A DNA stretch of 64,000 nucleotides from Aphelenchoides besseyi (lineage: Eukaryota > Nematoda > Chromadorea > Rhabditida > Aphelenchoididae). How positions within the stretch are numbered: position 1 is the stretch's first letter; every line of letters starts with the position of its first letter. Made by a program: the position numbers and the translations under genes. Below are positions 44,760 to 54,528 of this stretch, in pieces. The stretch spans positions 2,108,001 through 2,172,000 of the forward strand of contig JAMPIQ010000001.1 of NCBI GenBank assembly GCA_024699855.1, given 5' to 3'. A model generated the notes under the pieces. It did no database searches. It worked only from the letters and a program-made list of their open reading frames with translations, and was not told where the DNA came from.

Positions 44760-47160
44760 ATGCAAACCATTGCTTTTAACGTCCAATCCACACATTTCCA
44801 TCACAAATCGGAAATGATGAATGAACACACAACCTCCCCACAACGACCGCCAAGTTCAGTCTCGCCAACGTCCACTTTATCGAGACCCACAAGTCCCGAT
44901 CTTTTATCCGGCGACGAGAAGTCACGATATTCACAGAAACGACCGTCCACCGATTCAATAGCAACCGAAGCAAATGAACCGCATTCGAAGCTTAAACGAC
45001 TGTCCACCGGTCAATCTTCGCAAGTCGACGGGTTCGACTCTGCAGATCATCGAGTTGTCAGTGCAGAAAGTCTTACAGCACAGATGATGGAACGACAGAA
45101 AATGGAACGTTTGGAGCGTGAAAAAACCAGTGGACAAACGGAAGAAGTTGACACCTTAAAAGCCCCAGCAAAATGTACCGTTTGTGGTGATGTAAGTGAT
45201 TAGCCATTTCTTATAAGTGTGCCACAGAACAAACTGTTAAAGCGCTTATAATCGCTGAAAAGATGTTCTAATCGATTGTTCTAATTAGTTTACTTTTAGC
45301 TTTCTTTTGGACGACATTATGGAGTTGGTAAGTTACGAATCGAATAAACAAAATCAAAGATTTATTCTTTCAGATAGTTGTAATGGCTGTAAGTTTGTAG
45401 ACGAATATCTTTATACCTCAAAGTACTTTATAGTTGTTACCCTTGACATTTCAGGCAAGTCGTTTTACCGTCGATCTATTTGGTATGGTCGCAAATATGT
45501 TTGTCGATTTGAAGGTACTTTTAAATAGTCGACATTTGTGTTTTCATCTATTATTTAGGTTCTTGCGACATTGAAAAGAACTGCAGAAATGCTTGTCGGT
45601 AGGTGATGTCAAACTCTATTCATTTAAAGTTCACCTTTACAGCGCTTGTCGTTTGAAGAAGTGCTTCAATGTCAACATGAATCCGAGAGGTGGGTAAAAA
45701 CGATAAGACGAGAAATGAGTCAAAAGGTGGAAAATGAGCATATCAGCTCTTCGTATCGCCGGTCCGATCAGCGAACGCCACGTCGCCCTTTGATTTGCAA
45801 ATTTTATACCTTCAATGTTTCTGTCGTTTATAAGTTTCGATTTTCAGCCGTTCAAAGTGAACGTGAACGTTTCGTTTCGAATTCAAGTCGTTGCGTAGGT
45901 GTTAGAAACAATAGTGTCGACTCGGTGGATTCGTGTACGCAAACCGACGATTCTCATTGCTTTGATCGTTTCAACGGCGCTGAAAACCGTATGAACGCAC
46001 TTGCTGTTCGACAACTTTTCGACGAAGAACTTACGCGGTTGGTTTTAATCTCTGGAACTATGTTTGCACAGTTAGCGGTTTAGTCGTGCTCAATTACTAG
46101 CAAAACATCATTTTGATGTGCTTCATCGCGGCGATGATGAGAGAACTCTCTCTCGTACTCCAACGGCCGAATTTCGAGAGGTCGCTTTTGCTGAAGCATT
46201 TTTTGATCCCAGCCAAATTTTCTCGCGAACACTTCTACAACCGTTGCCAATGAAGGCAGCGAATACAGAAGATCTTATCAACGGCTATTTGCGTTGTTTT
46301 GTCTTATACTCCGATTGGATGCTTCAGTTCGAGGAAGTAAGTGTTGAATGATTGTTATATTGCAATCAAATCCAATGAGTTTAGTTTAACCATAAGTAAT
46401 TTCAGTTTCGAGAACTTCGCTATCACGACCAGGTAAAATAAGATCTTACTCGAAAAGATTACCGTCAGATTCAGATACTTTTGGCGAAGTCACGTTTCTA
46501 TCTTTTTCACTACTGGATTAGCAGTTTGTGGTCAGCCGACACTGAGACCGATGCAGTCATCTATTCGAATGGTACCTATTTCCAACGCGGTGAAAACGTC
46601 AATCATTCCGGACCTCAATTGAACTTGTCAATTGCTCTAATGGATTTGATGTTGGATACCGTAGTACGTGAGATGAGAGCTCTAAAATTGAACGAAGTGG
46701 AACGATGTTGTTTGTTCGTGATTGCTCTTTTTACTGACGGTTAGATCGAAATCCACTTCGCACAAAAACTCTTTCGATTTTAGTTGAAAAGTTGGGATTG
46801 ACGAAAGAAAGCATTGAAATGGCTGCACGGTTTCGTGATCGTTTTGTTCGTCTATTGCACAACCATGTTCTTCAACAAATGACTGCAACTGTCGACTACA
46901 CAGCTGTTGATCCGAACCACACTCTCCACTTAATTCGTCAGCAAACAGATGCCAGTTATCGATGTAGCAAAATTCTTCTTCTCGTTTCGTCTCTTATGGT
47001 AAGTTCAATCTTTTTCGCATTAATTGGCTGATTGCAATAATTTTAGTCGTTGGTTTCGCAATCACCAAACGAAGGCAAATTGAACGATTCTGTGATTGCT
47101 CGTGTTTTTCTTCCCAAATCCGCTGATCTCAAGCCCGCAAATTTTGCATCTACAGTTTAA
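44760..47160 (+). CDS. Nematode-type nuclear hormone receptor
   Basis: A ligand-type transcription factor of the expanded nematode NHR group. Twelve exons (44760-45191, 45300-45327, 45374-45388, 45455-45514, 45559-45598, 45643-45689, 45848-46037, 46084-46336, 46406-46432, 46475-46739, 46784-46998, 47047-47160) give 561 residues. A Ser/Pro/Thr-rich N-terminus of ~135 residues precedes the two-zinc-finger DNA-binding domain: CTVCGDLSFGRHYGV, P-box CNGCKSFYRRSIW, CDIEKNCRNACRACRLKKC. The hinge is followed by a ligand-binding domain with AFAEAFFDPSQIFSR, FRELRYHDQILLAKSRFYLF and TDASYRCSKILLLVSSLM. CNGCKSFYRR is the P-box common in nematode supplementary receptors. A 15-bp exon encodes part of the P-box. 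Confidence 0.9.
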
Positions 47161-47267
47161 ACTCCCGTTCACTTTCTGATATGATTGTTCCAATTCTGTT
47201 TCAGTACATTCCAATCCCTGTGTTCTGTAGGCTTTTGGTTCAAAGAAAACAAGCAAATTGAAGAACG

Positions 47268-47273
47268 TTTATT
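47268..47273 (-). terminator. AATAAA signal of GTF3C6
   Basis: A canonical hexamer on the minus strand, 31 bp after the GTF3C6 stop. Confidence 0.55.
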
Positions 47274-47303
47274 ACAATCATAAGAACAAGTGAGATCCGA
47301 ATA

Positions 47304-47750
47304 CTATGATTTCTTCGTGGCCTTTTTTGGATTCTTCGGAATCTGCAGTTTCTTTTTAGCTTCAGCTGTTTTGCCCTTCTGATGAGATTTTTTGGCGTCC
47401 GCTTTCGTCGATTGATTGTCGTCCGAAACGATCAGCTTGTTGGTTATTAAGCGAGTATTTGAAACTGCAACCAGTTCGTGTTCTTTCCTGTTCGTTTCGC
47501 TCGTATTCGATTGTTTCGGTGCGAAGATCATGTCCGTGCCGATGGTTTGACTCCAATTGCCACCGAAAAGTGAAGGTCCGACTTGAATCATTGGACTGTT
47601 TGTGTCCGCGAATCGTAGAGCAACATCCTTATGGGCTAATGCTCGAGTGATAGGAATGGGATCGAGAACTCCGTTCAACTCAGCCACCACATACACTTCT
47701 TCGTACTCGTCTGAACTTTCGTTATCATTGTGTTGATCGTCACGAGCCAT
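47304..47750 (-). CDS. GTF3C6: TFIIIC subunit 6 (GTF3C6/TFIIIC35) like protein
   Basis: Part of RNA polymerase III transcription factor TFIIIC, which recognises tRNA and 5S genes. A single exon of 148 residues. An acidic N-terminus (NESSDEYEEVYVVAELNGVL) leads into the conserved core: LRFADTNSPMIQVGPSLFGG and WSQTIGTDMIFAPK. This parallels the human QLVLVELSGIID, ILQVDSYVFAGEYEDTLGT, VIFEE order (triple-barrel domain). The C-terminal third is Lys-rich (AEAKKKLQIPKNPKKATKKS). The acceptor ATCTTCAG ends 5 bp before the ATG. It lies 135 bp after COASY on the same strand. Confidence 0.85.
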   Translation of the reverse strand: MARDDQHNDNESSDEYEEVYVVAELNGVLDPIPITRALAHKDVALRFADTNSPMIQVGPSLFGGNWSQTIGTDMIFAPKQSNTSETNRKEHELVAVSNTRLITNKLIVSDDNQSTKADAKKSHQKGKTAEAKKKLQIPKNPKKATKKS

Positions 47751-47845
47751 TTGAACTGAAGATAATATTAATGGAGCTTGGAGATTAGCAGTAAAGTTAT
47801 GAGTTTAAACATCAAGGGTACTATTGCTTGTTTCGATAGAGCATA

Positions 47846-47851
47846 TTTATT
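47846..47851 (-). terminator. AATAAA signal in the COASY-GTF3C6 gap
   Basis: A minus-strand hexamer 35 bp after the COASY stop and ~90 bp before the GTF3C6 acceptor, fitting an operon-style gap. Confidence 0.55.
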
Positions 47852-47885
47852 CACCGCATAATCGAGATTGTAAGGCAACAAGTAC

Positions 47886-49482
47886 TTATTTGGGAGTCTT
47901 GATAGTTTTCTGTACGCTTTCCAATGCCAACAGAACCTGTCGTTCGGTTTCGCTATAGTCCCACAATGAGCAGATTACGACGTGACTTCTTTGGATTCGC
48001 CAGTAATTATCGGCCTGTGAATTCACACGATCACGCGCCTAAGTGAAGCAGTTAAATAACAGGAACAGATCGCAAGAACTCACCAATTCATCGGTCAGCC
48101 CATCACGTTCGATTACTCGTCGAATTGCTTCTTCATAGGGTACCATCGTTGTCCAAACCTCATGAACAAACCTGTTCCATCCTGCTTCCAACAGAACTGC
48201 AGCATCGACAACAACGATTCTGCTCTTTGCATCGTTTATACGTTTCAACAAAATCTCCGCCATAATCGGCCACATCAACTGAGACAACTGAGACAAACGC
48301 TCCTAAATTTCCATGAAAATTGCAATTAAAAGTCGAGATTACCTTGTTTTTGAACACGTGCGCACCCAAGGCTTTTCGATCCACAACGTTATCTTTGATC
48401 AAATGAGAGCCAAATACTTCAGCAATCTTGTCGCGAACCTCCGAACTGTTAGCCAAAACTTCATGGCCAATTTCATCGCAATCAATGATCTTAAAGCAAA
48501 ATGAGAAGCAATTCCAAATCTCCTACCTCACATCCTTGCTTGGCCAAGAAGTTTGAAAGATGCGATTTGCCCGAACAAATTCCACCTGTCAATCCGATTA
48601 CGTACTTTTCTCGTGCATACTCGTAATCAGGTGTTTGAGGTTTTCGCAGGTGTCGACCCAGAAGTGAGCGTCTGATTGCACTTGAACTCACTTTCGTTTC
48701 TTCCAACAACGTATCGTGGCCTTCTAGTAAGGGAATTTCGACAATTTCGAGAGTGGAAAGATTCCGTTCATTTCGTTTCTTATTCACGGCTTCTCCACCT
48801 CTGACCGTTTCCTTACTAACCACAATGCATTGAAGCTGAGGGTCAATAATCGACGGACCGAAGGGATCAGTAATCGGTTCTGCTCGAAGCTCAACTCCGA
48901 ATGAGACATCCGAAACGAAATCGCGAACATCTTGCAAACGTTTCTCAACCGGCTGAATTAGCTCCCACAACTTTTTTTCTGAACCAATGAATAGACATGT
49001 AAATAACAAAATTAAGACTTACTCTGATTCATTTCCTTATCCGTAACCCCACAAACAATATATTTGTTTGCCAGAAGAATAGCAGTTGAAAGCAAAAGTT
49101 TGTGGCCGCTATGGATGTTATCAAAGGTACCACCCAAAACAACATAATTGTATTTCTTTGGCCCAAAAGTAGTAACGGACAAATCGAAAGACTCATCGCT
49201 GTTGAGTTCGTCATCGAGAATCGTTTTCAAATTTGGTTTCGAAATGCCAAGTAAAAGTCGAACATCGAGCTGTGGACAAAAGCGAGTAGCCGCTTCGTAG
49301 ACCGCTGGAAGTGCAGTCAACAATTCGGAGGGTGTTGGGAGCGGATGCAATTGAACGTACAATCGTTGACTGACTTTGGACGCGTTTTTCGTTAACAAAT
49401 CAGCAATTCGTTCACGAAAAGTTCCACTACGTAGAACGAGAGTTGCTGCTTCGTACATCTCTTCGGCCTTAACTGAATCCAT
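47886..49482 (-). CDS. COASY: Bifunctional coenzyme A synthase (PPAT + dephospho-CoA kinase)
   Basis: Catalyses the last two steps of CoA synthesis: adenylation of 4'-phosphopantetheine, then phosphorylation of dephospho-CoA. Exons are 49482-49023, 48978-48527, 48489-48343, 48302-48084 and 48038-47886, giving 476 residues. The PPAT half has YVVLGGTFDNIHSGHKLLLS (the TxGTFDxxHxGH nucleotide site) and SSSAIRRSLLGR. The kinase half has the P-loop VIGLTGGICSGKSHLSNFLA, DCDEIGHEVL-type sequence at the exon 3 start, VDRKALGAHVF and VVDAAVLLEAGW. No mitochondrial presequence is evident at the chosen ATG. Divergent from ADSL. Confidence 0.96.
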
Positions 49483-49851
49483 TGATGTTCAGGAACTGAG
49501 CAGCCAAATCTTCGACTCGAATAATAAGCGAGAAAATATGCGAAACTGTTGAGAATATGAAACACAAGCGATCAAGGCCGTCGATAAGCTCTCGCAATTT
49601 TGGCGGCCCATTTCGTTTGTAGCACGTTCTTTGATCGCTATGAACAATAAGAAAAAGCGACGTTTGTTTTAATTGATGTGCATTCACCTGCCATAGTGTA
49701 AAGCAAATAAGAAGTTAAAAGGAAAGCGACCAAATCGACGCGCATATTAAAGTTGGCTTTCTGTTCATTCGCTTCGTTTTGATTGCAAATTGCTTGTTGT
49801 TTTGAGTTTGGTGCTCGGTTGTTTCTATTTTGTGTTTCAGTTTCATTGATA

Positions 49852-51606
49852 ATGTCGAAGGAAGATAAATATGAATCGCCGTTGACTAGTCGTTATGAGA
49901 AGAGCAGTCCGCTGCTCCGAATCTTCTCGGAGCGTGCGAAGGTGGGTGGCTAGGAAACGAACAGAAGTGTGAAGACGTTTTCTTGCAGACAGAAACCTGG
50001 AGACAGTTGTGGATATGGTTGGCCGAGGCGCAGAGAGAGCTGGGGCTTGAGATGGTCACCGGTGAAATGATCTCCGAACTAAAGGAGAACAAATCAAACA
50101 TCGACTGGGATTTTGTGAAAGCGGAAGAAGCACGAATCAAACACGATGTCATGGCGCATAATCACGCATATGGAAAGGTATGAAATGACCAGGATTTCTG
50201 AAAAACTGCTAGTTTAGGTGTGTCCCAAAGCTGCCGGTATCGTTCATTTGGGCGCTACCTCGTGCTATGTTCAAGACAATGCCGACTTGATTCGTCAACG
50301 AGATGCCATCGACTTTACACTTAAAAAGTAAGACAAATTGAATGATTGTTAGTGTTGTGATCGTTTAAGATATGCATTGGTTATGGATCGTTTAGCTACT
50401 TTCGCCGAAAAGCAGATCGAAGTGGTGACCGTTGGTCGAACTCATTGGCAAACCGCAAGTTTGACGACCGTTGGAAAGCGTGCAGTTTCGTGGCTTCAAG
50501 ACATGCTCATTCCTTTCATGCAAGTAAGATAAAGTGATAAACAAGTTACATATCATAGCGTTTATTTAGCTCCAACGTTTCCGTAACGAAGATATGCGAT
50601 TCCGTGGAATCAAAGGAGCAACTGGTACTCAAGACTCATTTCTCACATTGTTCAAAGGAGACGACAATAAGGTACAAGAGTTGGACGATTTGGTCACAAA
50701 GAAGGCTGGTTTCAAACGTCACTTCAATATCACTGGACAAACGTATCCGCGAATTCAGGTTCGCATTCTCTACTTTCTCTATCACTTGTTGCTTTTAGGA
50801 TTATTTTTGCTTCTATCGCCGCTGTCAGCTTTTGGCGCTGTAGCACAAAAAATTGGGAAAGATATTCGTTTTCTTCAGTCTCACGCTGAAATCATGGAAC
50901 CTTTCGAAAAACATCAAATTGGAAGTTCAGCCATGCCTTACAAACAGAATCCGATGAAATCGGAGCGTGTTTGTAGTTTGGCTCGAGACTTGATGACTAC
51001 TGCTTCAAAAGCCTTGGCAACTGTAGCAGATCAAGGACTAGAACGAACTTTGGACGATTCGGCAATTCGACGCTCGAACATTCCGGATAGCTTTCTGTTG
51101 GCTGATGCAATCTTGACAATCTTGCAAGTAAGTGTACAGCAATTTACTGTTTTTGATGAGTTGGTTTAGAATGTTTTCGAGGGTTTGAGTGTTCCCAAAA
51201 CAAAGGTCACCGAAAAAGTCAACCGAGAGCTTCCGTTTTTGGCCTTCGAAAAGGCCATGATGTTGCTTACGTTGAAAGGAGCCAACCGTCAAGAAGCACA
51301 CGCCAAGATCCAACAGATCACTCACAAGTTCAAGGAGATTCAAGATCGAGACGAAAAAGCAGTCATTGAGCTATCGGCAGCATTGGAAGATTCCTATTTC
51401 GATGAGGTTTGTTCGATCAATTCCACTTGTGCAAATAGACGCTTTAGGTCCGCAATGATGTATTGGAAGCAGCTAAGAATTCGCTCAATTTCACGGGATC
51501 GTGTGTTCGACAAGTTCGCGACTTTCTAAGAGACGAGTTCCGCCCGGCCGTTCGACCGTATCTTGACGATAAGAGCGGCAGTCAACTGTCGCATCTAGAT
51601 GTTTAG
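49852..51606 (+). CDS. ADSL: Adenylosuccinate lyase
   Basis: Releases fumarate from SAICAR and adenylosuccinate in purine synthesis. Exons are 49852-49941, 49989-50177, 50218-50327, 50370-50523, 50570-51127, 51170-51406 and 51448-51606, giving 498 residues if 50760-50799 is not spliced. Key parts: [56 protein letters not shown], and the fumarase/lyase signature [19 protein letters not shown] with [14 protein letters not shown]. Within exon 5, the 40 bp from 50760 look exactly like an intron (CAG/GTTCGC to CTTTTAG/GA), yet removing them shifts the frame while keeping them adds ~13 hydrophobic residues. The acceptor TGTTTCAG lies 11 bp before the ATG. Confidence 0.94.
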
Positions 51607-51693
51607 GAATTCAAATTCTCGTTTTATAAGATAAAAGATGATAAACAGTATATTGGACTTTTTATCTCAACAAATAACAATAAGATCAACAAA

Positions 51694-52640
51694 CTATTTG
51701 ATAAGATTCGTACTCTTCATTATTCCCGAAAACAACTGTCGTTCAGTTGCGGGAAGATTTGTGGTCAGAAATGCAGTTTGATGGCGATTACAATTCGAAA
51801 CACAGTTGATTATTGCGATTGAAGGTCGACGTTCAGCTTTGATGTTATTCGCGATGATAAACGGCAAGTCCTGAAATTCAAATTGATCTCTGAAGCTTAT
51901 TGTCGATCTTACTTTTGCCGTAGTTTCGTTGTGGCTCACCAATTTGCAAAGACCGGCAATGTTATGCTCCAATTCAAAACACTTAACACCGTAGATTGCA
52001 ACATCCTTCCGATACAAATGCAACTGAAAAAGTCTGTGAAAGTGTTTGTTAAGCTCACGTACCGCTTCTAACAGATCGCTAACACAACCGGAGATTAGTG
52101 AGCGTTGTCGAATTGGTTGTTTTGGGTTGAAGCAATGAAGAACGACGATTAGAAACTTGGTCATTGTAATACAAAGATCGAGGTTTTCGGCTGAGATCGT
52201 GCGAATTTGTGGATCCACGAATAGCGACATACAAAAGTTGAGAAACTTTTGATTTTGTGCGATTCCCGATTTTTTGTCCTAAACACAAGTTTTCGAGCAC
52301 TCGCTTGCTACTTACTGAGAATATTGCCGTTGCTAAGCGTAAGGAATTGATCTTGTTTGGCTGCTCGCCCAACATCAAATTGCAAATGTTTTCGGTAATC
52401 GCAAATTGCAACTCCGGTCGTGAGCTGATCCACGAAACGATGATGCCGAGTAAGCAGCCGTAGGTCGATTCATTGTGTTCGGTTGGATTCAGTTGTCGCA
52501 CAAAGTCTGTCAACTACAAAGTTTCAATTGGTTAGTTCTTGATTGTAATTGCTCAACGGAGATTTTCTCGAAGCGAGTGTTTTCCGAATTAGAACGCCAA
52601 ACAAATTTGTTAGCCAATTTCGGTGTTTTAAGTTGTTACT
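51694..52640 (-). CDS. C-terminal exons of an uncharacterised helical-repeat-like protein
   Basis: Exons read are ~52640-52512 (boundary uncertain), 52512-52316, 52278-51913 and 51870-51694, ending STNLIK-stop. The text is leucine-rich and helical (FVRQLNPTEHNESTYGCLLG, LQFAITENICNLMLGEQPNK, CVSDLLEAVRELNKHFHRLF), suggesting an ARM/HEAT-type solenoid. I do not recognise the family. It is probably the 3' part of the gene whose 5' exons lie at 54238-53367 on the same strand, with the intervening segment hosting the antisense pseudogene, but I could not trace the joining intron. Confidence 0.6.
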
Positions 52641-52647
52641 CAACAAA

Positions 52648-53291
52648 ATGTCAAGGGATTTGAAGTGCGAACAGACGCCTCGAAGTTCGAAACGTCGTGC
52701 ATTTGATTGCAAATAGAAGTTGGAAGCCATCGAATACGCGGAAAACCACAGCAATCGTAAAGCAGCGACAGCGTACGACGTCGACCGAAGACAAGTAAGT
52801 GATTGGAGAAAAAAGAAAGTGGAATTACAATATCAAAGGTATCTCTGTGCTTATTTGAGTTGCGATCGAGTGTTTCAGCGAATCGAACACACCGAACAGA
52901 AAAAGTTTTCCGGGTGCCGGTCGTCCGATCAAAGACGTCGAATTTGAGCAAAAGATGTTGGAATGGATCAGCGAACAGAAACTCAACGGAATTCAATTGA
53001 CGCAAGTCATGATACAAAGCAAAGGCCGCGAGCTGTCAAACAATCAAAATTTTAAGGCAAAAAATCGTTCTTGTCTTTTATTAAAATCTTGTTTAGGCGT
53101 CGACGGGATGATTGGAGAAGTTCATGATTCGACACAAACTGACTACTCGTCGTTCCACTTCTTCTCAACAACCAGTAGTCTTGACATATGAGGAATCACT
53201 GCTCAAATTTCTTCTCGACTTCTTCCAACACAATCCAGAGGAGTCGAGTGCTGATCCTATTGGCGAGATAACTAATGGAGAAGCTACTTGA
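52648..53291 (+). pseudogene. Brinker/CENP-B-type DNA-binding gene, recently disabled
   Basis: Three segments: 52648-52838, 52879-53056 and 53097-53291. Segment 1 holds a Brinker-type helix-turn-helix (KLEAIEYAENHSNRKAATAY, VDRRQVSDWRKKKVEL). Segment 2 holds a CENP-B/Tc5-type HTH (GAGRPIKDVEFEQKMLEWIS, LTQVMIQSKGRELS). Segment 3 continues with LEKFMIRHKLTTRR and a tail ending NGEAT. Three lesions sit at conserved positions: TAG at 52714-52716 before KLEAI (Tyr or Phe expected), TGA at 53109-53111 (the Trp of FKASTGWLEKF expected), and a GC in place of GT at the second donor (53057). The rest of the frame is intact, so inactivation looks recent. Alternatively the TAG is an acceptor from an unseen upstream exon. 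Confidence 0.7.
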
Positions 53292-53366
53292 CACAATAAT
53301 TAGTATATCAATAAGATTTTTACGGTTCATAGCTATTTCACTTGAATAAAAGTTTTCATTACTCAC

Positions 53367-54238
53367 CGTTTTGTTCGAATGTCCCGCAGTTGATCGGAGG
53401 ATCAAATCGGCGCCACCACGTTTGTAGCGTTTAATGAGTCGACTCCATTTCAATGGCATAGACGCATCAATCGTTTCGGGCTCCTCTAGACCATCGACTT
53501 CGCCATTTGAGTCGTTGCAAACTAACACCATTTTTTCTTTCAATTTCGAACCTTCGGTGTCGACAAAATTTGACAGTTGACGAGTTAGTTTTTTGAATTT
53601 GCGTGGACTCAACGTTGACTTCAAGGTCGTCCAGTGGTTTAGCATCAAATCGAAAAACTGAAATGAACAAAACATAAGAAGCACACGATGAGACTTACTA
53701 GTGTTTTGTAGTCCACGGTGAGCTCCGAAAAGCGATCAAACTGAAGAACCTTAAGCAATGAATCGGCACTTGAGTTTTCCGTCTCGGTCAAATCAGCACT
53801 CAGCAAAAATGAACACAAATGGAAAATTGGAGCAAATTGCGAGTTCTAAATCGACGTTTCGATTGAAAGACAGAAAAATGTTACCATCTTCATTTGAAGT
53901 TTATCCCATGATGTAGAGTCGTAGGTTTCGCGGAAATAAACCTGTTCAAAAGCCATCACTTGAAAGTTGGCAACACACAAATAAGCAGAAGGTGCGTCTG
54001 TTGGCTGTGAAACCATCAACTGTTTGAAGCAATCGAAAACTTCCGATCGCACAAACTCGCGAAGCTTAGATCCGCTGAACAAGTTGGCTGAAGAGACCAT
54101 ATCGAGTAGGATCTTAGAATTTTCTCTGAAACTTTCGAATGTCATACAGTAAAATGAATGAACTTACGTTGCATTGTTGTTCTCTTTGATTGGTCCAGTA
54201 AGATCTTGTAGCACCTTCAAAACAGCAAGTGAATTCAT
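53367..54238 (-). CDS. N-terminal exons of an uncharacterised helical protein
   Basis: Exons are 54238-54168, 54125-53885, 53845-53699 and 53657-53367, 250 codons with clean junctions. Starts MNSLAVLKVLQDLTGPIKEN. The text is helical and acidic (SEVFDCFKQLMVSQPTDAPS, SADSLLKVLQFDRFSELTVD, LMLNHWTTLKSTLSPRKFKK). After the donor at 53366 the next acceptor found (53271) runs into a stop within five codons, so either the protein ends there (LSRQ) or a longer intron over the antisense pseudogene leads to the exons at 52640-51694. The family is not recognised. No transmembrane or catalytic motif is visible. Confidence 0.6.
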
Positions 54239-54528
54239 GATAACGACAGAACTGAGAACTCCTAAGCTCTTTGTTTGACAGCAAAAACTCTGGAGACCCA
54301 AACAAACAGAATTCTCGACAATCGACTTTCCATCGTGGGTTCGAGTTTATCTCGCGAGAAGAGCTCTCTCCAAGAGGCTTAAACTCGAGAACCGATAACT
54401 GCCGCTGCGAAAGTTGGCTTCCGGCGGAGACAGAAAATGTGTGTGTTTAACTGATCTCTTAAGTTTCCGACTTTTGTCATCGCATTTTGTTCGGATATTC
54501 GAAATCGTCTGCCTGTAAAATTGAACTC

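Noticed and set aside
52640..53017. Minus-strand ORF opposite the Brinker-type segment
   Set aside because: The plus strand has recognisable DNA-binding domains over the same bases, so the minus frame is a shadow.
54335..54400. Possible tRNA T-loop (GGTTCGAGTTTATC)
   Set aside because: No matching acceptor, D or anticodon stems around it; it lies in the upstream region of DNAJC16.
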